Positions 26,832 to 36,035 of a stretch of DNA of 64,000 nucleotides are shown here, piece after piece. The stretch covers positions 3,749,501 through 3,813,500 of the forward strand of contig NZ_CP120635.1 of assembly GCF_021353295.2 (NCBI RefSeq), written 5' to 3'. This DNA comes from Pseudodesulfovibrio thermohalotolerans. GTDB lineage: Bacteria; Desulfobacterota; Desulfovibrionia; Desulfovibrionales; Desulfovibrionaceae. The notes beneath the pieces are model-generated. The model saw nothing but the letters and a program-made list of their open reading frames with translations, was not told the DNA's origin and made no database searches. Every line of letters starts with the position of its first letter. The first letter of the stretch is position 1. A program made the position numbers and the translations under genes.

Positions 26832-27899
26832 TTACATGACGCGGCAGCCGTCTTCGGTGACGAGCACCTGGTATTCCCAGCGGATGCCGCCCCAGCTGGG
26901 GTCGTAGAGGCCGGGCTCGACGGTGACGACCATGCCGGGTGCGAGTTCGCCCTGGCCCACTCGGGAGAGGGAGGGCGGCTCGTGGGTTTCCAGGCCGACG
27001 CCGTGTCCCAGGCCGTGGGTGAACATGGCTTCCACTCCGTCCTTTTCGAAGACGGCGTAGGCGGCCCTGTAGGCTTCCACGCAGGAGAGGCCCGGACGGA
27101 TGATGTCGATGGCCGCGGATTGGGCGGCGCGTACCTGGTCCATGGTCTTGCGGAAGCGGTCGGACTGCTTGTCGCCCACCCAGAAGGTCCGGGTCTGGTC
27201 GGAGTTGTAGTCGTGCAGCCTGCATCCGGTGTCGATGAGAACCATGTCGTTTTCACGCAGGAGGGTATCGCCGGGGATGCAGTGGGGCAGGGCCGCGTTG
27301 GGGCCGACGCCGACGATGGTCGAGAAGGCCAGTCCCTGGGCACCGTGCTCACGGAAGAATTTTTCCACCAGCCAGGCTATTTCCTTTTCGGAGCGGCCGG
27401 GGATGAGCTCGCCTTCGATGTATTCGAACAGCTCGTGGTTGAGGCGCATGGAATCGTCCATGCGTCGGATTTCGTCCTCGTCCTTGATGATCCTCAGGGA
27501 TTCGACGATGTTGTCCGTGGGGATGAGGGCGAATTCCTCGGACAGCTTGTCGTAGTCGAACAGGTGCAGGGCCTTGGGTTCGAAGCCCATGGCGGTTACG
27601 CCGCGGCCTTTGAGGAAGTCCGCGACTTCCTTGTGCTTGCGTGCGGCGTAGATGCAGAGTTTGCTCTCGTCCCAGACCTGCCGGGCGGCGTCCAGGTAGC
27701 GGGGGTCGGTGAACAGGTAGTCGTCGCCTTCGGTGACCACGAGCCAGCCGGACGATTCGTTGCACTGGGCGTCATGCAGCTCGAAGCCGCTGAGGTAGTA
27801 CCGATTGGCCGCCAGCGACACGAGCATGGCGGACAGGCCGCGGGCGTGCATTTCGCTCTTGAGGGCCACGCGACGTTTTTCGAAAAAGGATTTGTCCAT
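26832..27899 (-). CDS. M24 family metallopeptidase (Xaa-Pro dipeptidase-like)
   Basis: 355 aa. The N-terminal creatinase-like domain (about 1-130) is followed by the pita-bread catalytic domain. Five metal ligands are visible: the two aspartates in VLIDTGCRLHDYNSDQTRTF, the histidine in HGLGHGVGLETHEPP, and the glutamates of VTVEPGLYD and RWEYQVLV. It cleaves Xaa-Pro bonds in peptides. ATG 27899 lies 6 bases after the stop of the FAD enzyme gene on the same strand, so both are likely on one mRNA ending at the terminator at 26.8 kb. Confidence 0.9.
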   Translation of the reverse strand: MDKSFFEKRRVALKSEMHARGLSAMLVSLAANRYYLSGFELHDAQCNESSGWLVVTEGDDYLFTDPRYLDAARQVWDESKLCIYAARKHKEVADFLKGRGVTAMGFEPKALHLFDYDKLSEEFALIPTDNIVESLRIIKDEDEIRRMDDSMRLNHELFEYIEGELIPGRSEKEIAWLVEKFFREHGAQGLAFSTIVGVGPNAALPHCIPGDTLLRENDMVLIDTGCRLHDYNSDQTRTFWVGDKQSDRFRKTMDQVRAAQSAAIDIIRPGLSCVEAYRAAYAVFEKDGVEAMFTHGLGHGVGLETHEPPSLSRVGQGELAPGMVVTVEPGLYDPSWGGIRWEYQVLVTEDGCRVM

Positions 27900-27905
27900 G
27901 ATGTC

Positions 27906-29267
27906 CTAATCCAGTGTGTAGGTTTTCTCGGGAGTGCCGACGACCATACGCTCGGCCCATTCCACGCCCTGCATGACCGAGTGATCCATGTTGGAGACCT
28001 CGTATTTCCAGCCGCCGAAGCGGCCGCGGGAGTGGATGCCCAGGGCTTCCAGGCCCGGTTGCAGGATGCGGAGCGCGCCGTCGCGTTCAAGGCACGGCAC
28101 GGGATAGCCGTAGTCCACGGCGATCTCCCAGCGGGTAAGGATGTCCTTCATCCTTTCCCCGCGCAACAGGGAATTGTTTATCAGACCCTGCACCGTGCGG
28201 TCCATTAATTCATGGACGTTTTCCGGCTTGTGCGCGGAGAACGACGTCTCGCACATGAAGGCCGTTTGTTTGCCCGGGCGGGCCGTGTTGTTGGGCGAGT
28301 AGTTGTGGAAGTTGGTCACCCGATAGAAGGGCGCGTCATCCTCCGGGAAATACATCCAGCAGCGGGAGTCGGGAGTTGCGTCGGGCTCGGCGTCGAGTCC
28401 CACTCCGGCCACGTAGACCGAGTTGTGCGTCAGCCGGTCGGCGGCGTCGGTGAAGGCGTCGGCCGGTTCGGTGAGCCAATCCCTGGCGAGGATGTCCAGG
28501 GGCGCGGTGTTGAGCAGGGTTTCGTATTCCACGGTCAACCCCTGTTCCGTGGACGCGGTTTTGGCTCGGGCGTCGATGCGGCTCACGGCCTGGCCGTATT
28601 GGATGCGGTCCGCCATGCGGTCGGCCAGCCGCCGGAAAATTTCGCCCGTACCGCCGTGGAGCGGAAATTTGAAGGTGTTGTTCGGCCCCCAGGCCACGTC
28701 GTCGCGTTCCAGCACGATGTTGCGCAGGACCGATTTCAGGTCCACGACCGAGACCCGTTCGCCGATCCAGCCGTATTGCATGAGTTCAGGCGGGGTGGCC
28801 CAGACCTTGAAATTATACGGGTTCATGAAGTGGCGGGCTATGCCCCGGCCGAACACGGCCTCGATCCACTGGCCGAAGTTGCCGGGCCGGGTCTCCGGCC
28901 GGTTGCCCGGCAGCAGGCCCTCCACGCAATCCCACCGGGCCTGCTTGGGCAGATGGCGGATGTTGTTCTGGAACGGATAGGGCACCCAGGTCCCGTTGGA
29001 GCGGACCCATGATTCGCGCTGGTGCTCAAGACGCTCGTCGCCGAGCAGCGAATCCATGAGCCGGTCGAAGTAGTCGTAGTGGGAGAAGACCACGTGGCCG
29101 CCGATGTCCCAGGTGAAGCCCTTGTGGTCCTTGAAGCTGGCGGCCAGCCCTCCCGCGTAGGCGTTGCGTTCGAGCACGAGGAAGTCGTTCTCGCCGAGTT
29201 CCCGGAGCCGGTGGGCCGCGCCCAGGCCCGTGGGGCCCGCGCCGATAATGAGATATTTCGTTTTCAC
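27906..29267 (-). CDS. FAD-dependent amine-oxidase/protoporphyrinogen-oxidase-like protein
   Basis: 453 aa from GTG 29267 (GAAGG upstream). The N-terminal dinucleotide motif YLIIGAGPTGLGAAHRL is followed by the GG motif region (NAYAGGLAASFKD) and GGHVVFSHYDYFD. The C-terminal end returns to a nucleotide-binding segment (GRFGGWKYEVSNMDHSVMQG). The overall plan is that of NAD(P)/FAD amine oxidases, coproporphyrinogen/protoporphyrinogen oxidases and UDP-galactopyranose mutase-like enzymes. There is no neighbouring heme or cell-surface cluster to decide among them. Exact reaction unknown. Confidence 0.75.
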   Translation of the reverse strand: MKTKYLIIGAGPTGLGAAHRLRELGENDFLVLERNAYAGGLAASFKDHKGFTWDIGGHVVFSHYDYFDRLMDSLLGDERLEHQRESWVRSNGTWVPYPFQNNIRHLPKQARWDCVEGLLPGNRPETRPGNFGQWIEAVFGRGIARHFMNPYNFKVWATPPELMQYGWIGERVSVVDLKSVLRNIVLERDDVAWGPNNTFKFPLHGGTGEIFRRLADRMADRIQYGQAVSRIDARAKTASTEQGLTVEYETLLNTAPLDILARDWLTEPADAFTDAADRLTHNSVYVAGVGLDAEPDATPDSRCWMYFPEDDAPFYRVTNFHNYSPNNTARPGKQTAFMCETSFSAHKPENVHELMDRTVQGLINNSLLRGERMKDILTRWEIAVDYGYPVPCLERDGALRILQPGLEALGIHSRGRFGGWKYEVSNMDHSVMQGVEWAERMVVGTPEKTYTLD

Positions 29268-29449
29268 AGTGCGCCTTCTTTCGCGTGAGGAAGTTCTTTC
29301 CGGTCGTGGAACCGTATCAAGTTTGGTGCCAGCCCGGGCCCTGCTTGTCAAAACGCCGGGGGAAAAGGAAAGTTGCCGACCGGGTGGATTATGGCCGCCA
29401 TGGGCGGGTCCCACTTGCCAATCCCGGGGCAGGGGCTTACCTTGAATTC

Positions 29450-29707
29450 ATGACCAGAAAATTCGATCCGGAACTGTTGTATGTGGAATGTCACCGTTGC
29501 GGCCAGCCTGTCCTCTGGAAGCGCGGCATGACCACCAAACTCCTCAAACTGGCCAAGATCGATCCGTCCACCCTGGATGAGCGGTGTGTGATTATTTCGG
29601 AAGGGTGCCCCAACTGCGTGCCCAACGAGACCACCTTCACCACCCAGGTCATTCGCCTGAACCGGGAAAAGGACGGGCGATCCTCCATGCCGGCCGTGAC
29701 CAACTAG
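29450..29707 (+). CDS. Small zinc-ribbon-like protein with two CxxC motifs
   Basis: 85 aa. C-x2-C pairs in VECHRCGQPV (about residues 13-16) and EGCPNCVP (about 52-55) would form a four-cysteine zinc site. No family recognised. The ATG 29450 lacks a strong ribosome site, and the frame stays open upstream to 29285, so the start is uncertain. It is divergent from the FAD enzyme and ends in a very strong terminator, so it is a single-gene transcript. Confidence 0.7.
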   Translation: MTRKFDPELLYVECHRCGQPVLWKRGMTTKLLKLAKIDPSTLDERCVIISEGCPNCVPNETTFTTQVIRLNREKDGRSSMPAVTN

Positions 29708-29731
29708 GACAGGCCGACATACGGCGTGACA

Positions 29732-29778
29732 AGCGCCTGCATTCCCGGAACCTACCGGGAATGCAGGCGCTTTCGCTT
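29732..29778 (+). terminator. Strong intrinsic terminator after the zinc-ribbon gene
   Basis: 17-bp perfect stem (29732-29748 and 29755-29771; AGCGCCTGCATTCCCGG and its complement) with a 6-base loop, followed by TTTCGCTTTTTTT. Confidence 0.9.
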
Positions 29779-30114
29779 TTTTTCCGTTTTGGCGCAACGC
29801 ATGGCGCGGCACCGCGCACCCTCCGTTTGCTTTTGCTTGTCATTTGATGCCCTATCAAGGGTCATTCTCTACCGAAGGGGACTCCGCCGGGTGTTTTCGG
29901 CCATGAGTTGATATTTATAATAGGCTGTTTTCATGGAATAAAAAAATAGTTCATTGCAGCCCGTCCGCACTCTTCCGCCCCGCCCTTCCGTCAAGCTGTT
30001 TTTTTATGCCTCATGGCTCCGCTCGGTACCCGATTTCCTCCCGGCCGGGAAACCGGGGCTATGCTTCTTCGCAATCACGGGGCGGTCCCCCGAAAAACAA
30101 GGAGCCGACGACAC
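29779..30114. other. Intergenic region before the phage tail block
   Basis: 336 bases without a credible gene. 29900-29960 is AT-rich (TTGATATTTATAATAGG) and may hold the promoter of the tail block; TATAAT occurs at about 29914. No tRNA, attachment-site repeat or integrase remnant was recognised here. The end carries AACAAGGAG ahead of the first tail gene. Confidence 0.45.
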
Positions 30115-32211
30115 ATGAGCATAGCAACCCCTGCCATCACGAACTTCACGGCGGGCGAGATTTCGCCCCGGCTGGAGGGCCGGACCGATCTGTCCAAGTA
30201 TTTCAACGGGTGCCGCACCTTGCGGAATTTCCATGTCCATCCCCACGGCGGAGCGTCGCGGCGGCCGGGCTTCCGGTTCGTGGCCGAGTCCCTCAGCCAG
30301 GACAAGCCGGTCCTGCTCATCCCCTTCGAGTACAACGCCGAGCAGACCTATATGCTCGAATTTGCCGAGGACCCGTCCGGGCAGGGACTCATGCGCGTCT
30401 TTTCCGGCCACGGCATGGTTCTGTCCGACGGAACGCCATACATTCTGGATATTCCTTATACGGCAAACGAGTTCGACAAGCTGCGCTACGCACAGTCGGA
30501 CAACAAGCTCATACTGGTGCATCCGGACCACCCGCCGCGCGAGATGACCCGCGTGGACCACGCCGAATGGACCATCGAGGCCATGGAATTCCTCGGGCGG
30601 CCCGAGGCCTGGAGCGAGGGCGACTATCCTTCCGACGTGTGCTTCTTCGAGCAGCGGCTGGTCCTGGCCTCGACGCGATCCCGCCCGGCCACACTGTGGC
30701 TTTCGCGTACCGGCGATTTCCGGGATTTCCGTCTGAAGACCCGCGAAGTGCCCATGAGCGGTTGGCGTGACCTGGAGATCGGGGACGGCAACAGCGACGG
30801 GGTGCGCGACGGCAAGGCCGGGGACACCATAACCATTCAGGCCGGTTCCGGCTTCGAGGCGAGGGACGCGCTCAAGGGCCAGCACCCGGACGGTTCCACG
30901 CGCTATTACCGCTACAAGGGCGAAAGGAATTTTACGGCCATCACCGCGAAGATATCGGTCGGCTTTGCCGCCGAGCCCTCGGGCAATCAGATCGAGGCGA
31001 TCTGGAACGGGGAAGGGGAGTTGAACGGCGCGGCCTGGGATTGCTTCGAGGTGGGCGACAGGACCGACGCCCCGGCCGGAGAGGAGCCCCTCGGCGACGA
31101 CGCCGTGGAGGTCACGTTATCGGGCCGTCAGGCCAACGGCATCGAGTTCATCGTACCCCGGCGCGTCCTTTGGATAGGCACGGCGGGCGGGGAATGGACA
31201 TTGAGCGCCTCGTCCAGCGACCCGCTGACGCCCGACAACGTCAAGGCCTCCCAGGAAGGGACGAGCGGAGCCTCTTCCACCCGGCCCGAGAGCGTGGGGT
31301 TCGCCACCCTGTATATCCAGCGGGCCGGGCGCAAGATTCGCGAGATGTCCTACCGCTTCGAATCGGACGCCTATGTCTCCCGGGACTTGACCCTGCTCTC
31401 CGAGCACATCTCCGAGGGGGGGCTGACCCAGCTCGCCTTCGTTCAGGAGCCGGACTCCGTCCTTTACTGCGTGCGCGGGGACGGGGGGATGGTCGCCCTG
31501 ACCTACGTGCCGGATCAGGAGGTGGCGGCCTGGTCGCGGATCGTCACCGACGGCGTGGTGGAGAAGGCCGCCTCGGTCTACAACGATGCCGACAAGCGCG
31601 ACGAGCTGTGGATATCCGTGGTCCGCATGGTGAACGGCGAGCCGCGCCGGTTCATCGAGTATCTGGAAGCTCCGTTCGACGGAGACATCAAAAACGCCTT
31701 TTTCGTGGACAGCGGGCTGACCTATCGCGGAGAGCCCACGGACACCGTAACCGGCCTTTCCCATCTGGCCGGACGGACCGTTTCCGTGCTGGCGGACGGG
31801 GCCGTCCAGGCCGACCGGACCGTGGCCGCGGACGGTTCCCTGACGCTGGATCGGCCCGCTTCGGCCATTCACGTCGGGCTTCCCTATCGTTCCGTGCTCC
31901 AGCCCATGCGTTTGGACGCGGGCAGCCAGCGTGGCACCGCGCAGACCAAGAAGAAACGCATCACCAAGGTCGCCGCCCGGTTTTACGAAACCCTCGGCGG
32001 ACTCATCGGCCCGGACGAGGCGCGTCTGGAGCCGGTCTATTTTCGGTCTCCGTCCACGCCCATGGGGCAGGCGCCGGAGCCGTTCAGCGGCGACAAGATC
32101 GTCAATTTCCCCAAGGGATGGGATCGCGACGGGCTGCTCACCATCGTGCAGGAACAGCCCCTGCCCATGTCGGTGCTCATGATCGTGCCCCAACTCGTTA
32201 TTAATGAATAA
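30115..32211 (+). CDS. Podovirus tail nozzle-like structural protein
   Basis: 698 aa. The N-terminus NFTAGEISPRLEGRTDLSKY followed by NGCRTLRNFHVHPHGGASRR and the mid-region FATLYIQRAGRKIREMSY, DSVLYCVRGDGGMVALTY, FIEYLEAPFDG are a recurrent set in short-tailed phages, for large proteins proposed to form the tail nozzle (tail tubular B-like role). Recognition is by pattern. The ATG 30115 follows AAGGAG. It opens a block of five co-directional genes with 2 to 34 bases between them. No terminase, portal, capsid, lysis or integrase gene is adjacent. Confidence 0.7.
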   Translation: MSIATPAITNFTAGEISPRLEGRTDLSKYFNGCRTLRNFHVHPHGGASRRPGFRFVAESLSQDKPVLLIPFEYNAEQTYMLEFAEDPSGQGLMRVFSGHGMVLSDGTPYILDIPYTANEFDKLRYAQSDNKLILVHPDHPPREMTRVDHAEWTIEAMEFLGRPEAWSEGDYPSDVCFFEQRLVLASTRSRPATLWLSRTGDFRDFRLKTREVPMSGWRDLEIGDGNSDGVRDGKAGDTITIQAGSGFEARDALKGQHPDGSTRYYRYKGERNFTAITAKISVGFAAEPSGNQIEAIWNGEGELNGAAWDCFEVGDRTDAPAGEEPLGDDAVEVTLSGRQANGIEFIVPRRVLWIGTAGGEWTLSASSSDPLTPDNVKASQEGTSGASSTRPESVGFATLYIQRAGRKIREMSYRFESDAYVSRDLTLLSEHISEGGLTQLAFVQEPDSVLYCVRGDGGMVALTYVPDQEVAAWSRIVTDGVVEKAASVYNDADKRDELWISVVRMVNGEPRRFIEYLEAPFDGDIKNAFFVDSGLTYRGEPTDTVTGLSHLAGRTVSVLADGAVQADRTVAADGSLTLDRPASAIHVGLPYRSVLQPMRLDAGSQRGTAQTKKKRITKVAARFYETLGGLIGPDEARLEPVYFRSPSTPMGQAPEPFSGDKIVNFPKGWDRDGLLTIVQEQPLPMSVLMIVPQLVINE

Positions 32212-32245
32212 CCGGGAAAACCATAACCATAAAGAGAGGATAACC

Positions 32246-32722
32246 ATGGGAACCAATGCTTCCACGCAGTCCATGCAGACGCTCCAGCAGGGATTGGACC
32301 TGTTCAAGGACGTAACGGACTTCCTGGGCGACCGGACCGCTGAAAAGAGCGGCAATTCGGAGGCGGAAAACCGGGCCGCGCTCATCGAGACGGATGCGGC
32401 GGGCGAAGCCCAGGACCTGAGGCGGCGGACCAAGCAGGACGCCGACGAAATCAGGGAAACCCGGGAGCAGGCGCGCGGCGAGGCGGGTGCCCGCTGGGGC
32501 GGCTCCAACCTGGCCATGTCCGGGTCAAAGGCGCTCATTCGGGATGCGAAGCGCCTTCAGGACCGGCAGGAAGAGGAGGACGCCCTGTTCGAGGGCGAGA
32601 TGAACGCCCGGTCAAGGCTGCGCGCCGCAAACAAGCAGGCGAACATGATGCGCATTGCCGACGGAGGGTCGCCTTCGCGGTCCATCTTGTCCCAGGGCTC
32701 CAAAATTTACGGGAGGAATTAG
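32246..32722 (+). CDS. Small phage structural protein (internal-protein-like)
   Basis: 158 aa, charged and helical with long Glu/Arg/Ala stretches (AAGEAQDLRRRTKQDADEIR, ARSRLRAANKQANMMRIADG), of the kind seen for small internal or ejection proteins between nozzle and fibre genes in podoviruses. No catalytic motif. The AGAGAGGA ribosome site fixes the ATG at 32246; an earlier in-frame ATG at 32204 overlaps the previous gene and is rejected. Confidence 0.6.
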   Translation: MGTNASTQSMQTLQQGLDLFKDVTDFLGDRTAEKSGNSEAENRAALIETDAAGEAQDLRRRTKQDADEIRETREQARGEAGARWGGSNLAMSGSKALIRDAKRLQDRQEEEDALFEGEMNARSRLRAANKQANMMRIADGGSPSRSILSQGSKIYGRN

Positions 32723-32724
32723 CC

Positions 32725-33720
32725 GTGACCGTTTCATCCACCGAGACAAAAATCCTTTACGCGGGCAACGGCTCCACGGCGGCCTTCGCCATTCCGTTCA
32801 TGTTCCTGCGCAACGACGACATCGACGTTCTGCTTGTTGACGCCCACGGCGTGGAATGGGTCATGTCCGAGGGCACCGATTACGGCCTCACCGGGGCTGG
32901 CGAACAGGCGGGCGGCGTCTGTTCCGTTGTCCAACCGCCCGAGTCCGGCCAGACACTGGTTATCCGCCGTGAGCCGGACATGGTCCAGGAGGTGGACTAT
33001 GTGGAGAACGACGCCTTTCCCGCGGCCACGCACGAGGCCGCCCTGGACAAGCTGACCATGATTTGCCAGGCCCTGGCCGAAAAGCTGGACCGCGCTCTGA
33101 CGTTCCGCGTCTCCACCGCCGTGAGCGGCGTCAACCTGCCCAAGCCGGACCCGGATCGGATGCTCGGCTGGAACAGCGCCGGTAGCAACCTTGTAAACAA
33201 GGACGTGATGACCCTCGGGGCCATCACCACGCCCGTGCCCATCAGCCAGGGCGGCACCGACGCGGACAATCCCACCGAGGCCCTGTTCAACCTCGGCTTC
33301 GGTGCGGCGGGTCTGACCGTGGCCGGGTGCGAGGAGGAGACGGAAATATTGGCCGCCATCGGGGCCGAGCCCGTGGATGCGGAGATTCTCAGGTCCTGCT
33401 CGCCGGGGCTGCTCAAGGCCGTGTACGGCGATGAGGCCCAGTCCCACGAAGGCCGAAGCCTCGCCGGGCTGGTCGTGGTCCGCAACCACGTCACCTGGTC
33501 CCTGACCGGCGCGAGCCAGTTCAGCGACGTGGTCCTGCCCTATGACGGAACCTATGTCTTCCATGTCTATCCCCTCGGCCATGATCTGGTTCTGGCCGCG
33601 AGCTACAAGCTCGACGGGCAGTTGCCGCCCATCAACCCCGCGGCTGGAGAAATCCGTATCGCCGTGGAGCAGTTCAACTCGCGCAAGACCATCGTGTCCC
33701 TGCAGAACATGGAGGCGTGA
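32725..33720 (+). CDS. Tail fibre protein with T7-type N-terminal attachment domain
   Basis: 331 aa from GTG 32725 (GGGAGGAA upstream). Residues 1-130 match the T7 gp17-type N-terminal domain that docks fibres to the tail: ILYAGNGSTAAFAIPFMFLR, DYGLTGAG, TLVIRREPDMVQEVDYVEND and FPAATHEAALDKLTM. The C-terminal half diverges and ends in an all-beta segment (GTYVFHVYPLGHDLVLAASY). The start lies 2 bases after the previous stop. Confidence 0.78.
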   Translation: MTVSSTETKILYAGNGSTAAFAIPFMFLRNDDIDVLLVDAHGVEWVMSEGTDYGLTGAGEQAGGVCSVVQPPESGQTLVIRREPDMVQEVDYVENDAFPAATHEAALDKLTMICQALAEKLDRALTFRVSTAVSGVNLPKPDPDRMLGWNSAGSNLVNKDVMTLGAITTPVPISQGGTDADNPTEALFNLGFGAAGLTVAGCEEETEILAAIGAEPVDAEILRSCSPGLLKAVYGDEAQSHEGRSLAGLVVVRNHVTWSLTGASQFSDVVLPYDGTYVFHVYPLGHDLVLAASYKLDGQLPPINPAAGEIRIAVEQFNSRKTIVSLQNMEA

Positions 33721-33722
33721 CC

Positions 33723-35510
33723 ATGCTGACCCCCAAGGAAACGGGTTCGGGCGGCGGTTTCGCCTATCCGATCCGGTTGGAGCACTCCGCTCTTTGCGAG
33801 GCCGGTTTCTCGTCCACAGGCGAACCAGCGGTCAACGCCACCATCGCCCTGGGATGGAAGCCGACCGCCGTGAATGTGGGCAAGCCGCTTTGCGACCCGA
33901 CCCATCACTATTTGTTGACCATTCGTAAGGAAGGAGACGCGGTTTCGGTACTTAAGCAGGGCGTGGAGCTGGGCGGCTATGCCACGTCGGCCGCCACCTA
34001 CGCCGAGTTGGTGTCCGAGGCGTTGACCGCCTACGCCGGGACCACGGCCGGGTATTATTCCCGGTTGGCCATTGTCGAGGAACTTAGGGAGCCGTCGGCC
34101 TTTTTCAAACAGGTTCCGGCCGCGCCCGGGCTATGGGTCCCCATTGGTATTTCCGGGCTTCCCCTGCATATCTTGCTCGACTTCTCCGACGCGGCGAACC
34201 TCGGGCGCGATGCGTCGGGCAACGGCAACGGCTGGACGCTGACGGACGCCGTTCAGTCTCTGGACACCCCGACGAACAACTTCTGCACCCTGAACCCGCT
34301 GGACAACGGGACAACGGGCGCGCTGTCGGGCGGCAATCTGACCGCCTCGGGCGACGCCAAGGTCACGCTGCGGCCTGCGTCAGGGAAGTGGTACTACGAA
34401 AGGAACGGCGAGGGCGTCTCGTACGATGCCGACGCAAACGGCCGATTTGATCCGGTGCTGACTGCCGGGACCTACAATTTCGGGGCCGCCGCGTGGGAGG
34501 GCGCAGGTCCCGTCGACGATGAAAAGCCGCTGTGCGACGCCAGCCTGCCGGAACCGGCCGTTCTCGACACCGGCAAATACCTTGCGACGGTCCTCAGAAC
34601 CGGCACGGGTACGGAGACGTCCATCGCCCTCGGCTTTCGGCCGGACGCCGTATTCATCAAGGCGCGTTCAACGGCGACGCATCATGCCGTGTTCGACTCG
34701 GAACGAGGCGCGGCACGGTATGTGACGCCCGACGTCGCCGCTGTCGAGACTGCGGACGAGCAGTCGCTGATGTCGTTCAATGTTGACGGCTACAACCTCG
34801 GCTCTTCCGCTGTGGTTAACGCAGAAGGCGTGGAGTTTCGAGATATCGCGATCAAGGCCAGCCCGAAAATCGGGTTTGATGTCGTCAAGTGGGACGGCGA
34901 CGGAACCACCGCCAGATTCATTCCCTACGATCTTGGGGGGCGGCCTGCGTCGGTCATCATGATGAAGTGCCCGCAAACAAACGGGGGCTGGAGTGTGTAC
35001 CACAAGGATCTCGGCCTCGGTAAGTTTGTATGCCTTGACACGAACAACCGCGTCTCAAGCATGGCGAACAGGTTTTACGACGTGTCGGCGGACGGGTTTG
35101 TCCCCGAGAACACGCCGACCTACTTCAACAAGGTCGGAGAATCCTACGTCGCCTACTGCTTTGCCGATTCCGACGTGTTTTCCGCGTTTTCCTGGATAGG
35201 CAGCGGCGGGGCCAACGGGCCCTACGGCTATACCGGCGGCAAGCCCGAGAACGTGTTCTTCGGCAAGAACGTAAACTATACCGAAAGATCGTGGATTGAA
35301 TTCAATGCCATTCAGAATCCGGCGAGCGAGCTGAGCACGTATTTGCGGTGGGATGGCTCGAATGCGGAAGCGACCATGTCCAACGTAACCTTGTGGACTA
35401 CATCCAACGGCTTGAGAGCGAGCGGAACGTCCATAGCCTTGAACGGCTCGGGACATCAGGTGATATATCTCGTTTTTACTACGCAACACAAATACAGGAA
35501 CGCTTTGTAA
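33723..35510 (+). CDS. Phage tail receptor-binding-like protein
   Basis: 595 aa. No enzymatic motif. Residues about 285-490 (ALGFRPDAVFIKARSTATHH, YNLGSSAVVNAEGVEF, VVKWDGDGTTARFIPYD, GGWSVYHKDLG) repeat a beta-sandwich pattern common in phage tail proteins that display a fluctuating receptor-binding surface. A related shorter pattern occurs near residues 5-100 (FSSTGEPAVNATIALGWKPT). The last third has visibly lower GC and more A/T-ending codons than the genes before it, a sign of recent transfer or exchange. The ATG follows GGAGG at 7 bases. Confidence 0.6.
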   Translation: MLTPKETGSGGGFAYPIRLEHSALCEAGFSSTGEPAVNATIALGWKPTAVNVGKPLCDPTHHYLLTIRKEGDAVSVLKQGVELGGYATSAATYAELVSEALTAYAGTTAGYYSRLAIVEELREPSAFFKQVPAAPGLWVPIGISGLPLHILLDFSDAANLGRDASGNGNGWTLTDAVQSLDTPTNNFCTLNPLDNGTTGALSGGNLTASGDAKVTLRPASGKWYYERNGEGVSYDADANGRFDPVLTAGTYNFGAAAWEGAGPVDDEKPLCDASLPEPAVLDTGKYLATVLRTGTGTETSIALGFRPDAVFIKARSTATHHAVFDSERGAARYVTPDVAAVETADEQSLMSFNVDGYNLGSSAVVNAEGVEFRDIAIKASPKIGFDVVKWDGDGTTARFIPYDLGGRPASVIMMKCPQTNGGWSVYHKDLGLGKFVCLDTNNRVSSMANRFYDVSADGFVPENTPTYFNKVGESYVAYCFADSDVFSAFSWIGSGGANGPYGYTGGKPENVFFGKNVNYTERSWIEFNAIQNPASELSTYLRWDGSNAEATMSNVTLWTTSNGLRASGTSIALNGSGHQVIYLVFTTQHKYRNAL

Positions 35511-35521
35511 GGAGGCGAACA

Positions 35522-35956
35522 ATGTGGAGATACCCGGACGGAACCTATCGGCAGAATCCCCCGGCCAGAGTTGAATACGGCGGCTATATGCGTGACTTCG
35601 CGGACCTTGACGCCGCCCGGCGCGACGAGATCGGCTACAATGAAGCCATGCCGCTCAAGCGCGAGCCGTACACGGACTATGAAACCGAGTGGGCCAGGGG
35701 CGGGGACCTGATTTACAGGGAGGCGGCCGTGAGCGTGACCGTTGACGAGGCGGCAAAGGCCGAGGCCGAGGCCCTCGAAGTCAGGGCCGAGCGCGACCGG
35801 CGGCTGGCCGAAAGCGACTGGACCCAGCTCGCGGACGCGCCCCTGGACGAAGCGGAAAAGAGCGGCTGGGCCGTCTTCCGCCAGGCGTTGCGCGACGTGC
35901 CGCAGCAGGGCGGGTTCCCCGGCTCCGTGGAGTGGCCGGAGAGCGTGACGGCCTAG
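35522..35956 (+). CDS. Phage tail-assembly chaperone-like protein
   Basis: 144 aa from ATG 35522 (AAGGAGG 6 bases upstream). The C-terminal 50 residues, RDRRLAESDWTQLADAPLDE then WAVFRQALRDVPQQGGFPG and VEWP, match the small domain at the end of phage tail-fibre assembly proteins. The N-terminal part (MWRYPDGTYRQNPPARVEYG) resembles the head of such proteins. Last gene of the tail block, followed by a strong terminator. Confidence 0.75.
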   Translation: MWRYPDGTYRQNPPARVEYGGYMRDFADLDAARRDEIGYNEAMPLKREPYTDYETEWARGGDLIYREAAVSVTVDEAAKAEAEALEVRAERDRRLAESDWTQLADAPLDEAEKSGWAVFRQALRDVPQQGGFPGSVEWPESVTA

Positions 35957-36002
35957 GCGTCGCCAAACCATACACTCGTTCCAGGCATCCCGCCTGGACT
36001 TG

Positions 36003-36035
36003 GGGCGCGTTTCCTTGCGGAGGCGCGCCCTTTTT
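36003..36035 (+). terminator. Intrinsic terminator at the end of the phage tail block
   Basis: 12-bp stem GGGCGCGTTTCC-TTGC-GGAGGCGCGCCC, including two G-U pairs in the plus-strand RNA, followed by TTTTTC. Confidence 0.85.

Noticed and set aside
29779..30114. Possible tRNA or attachment site bordering the phage tail block
   Set aside because: No cloverleaf and no direct repeat shared with the region after 35956 could be found by eye.
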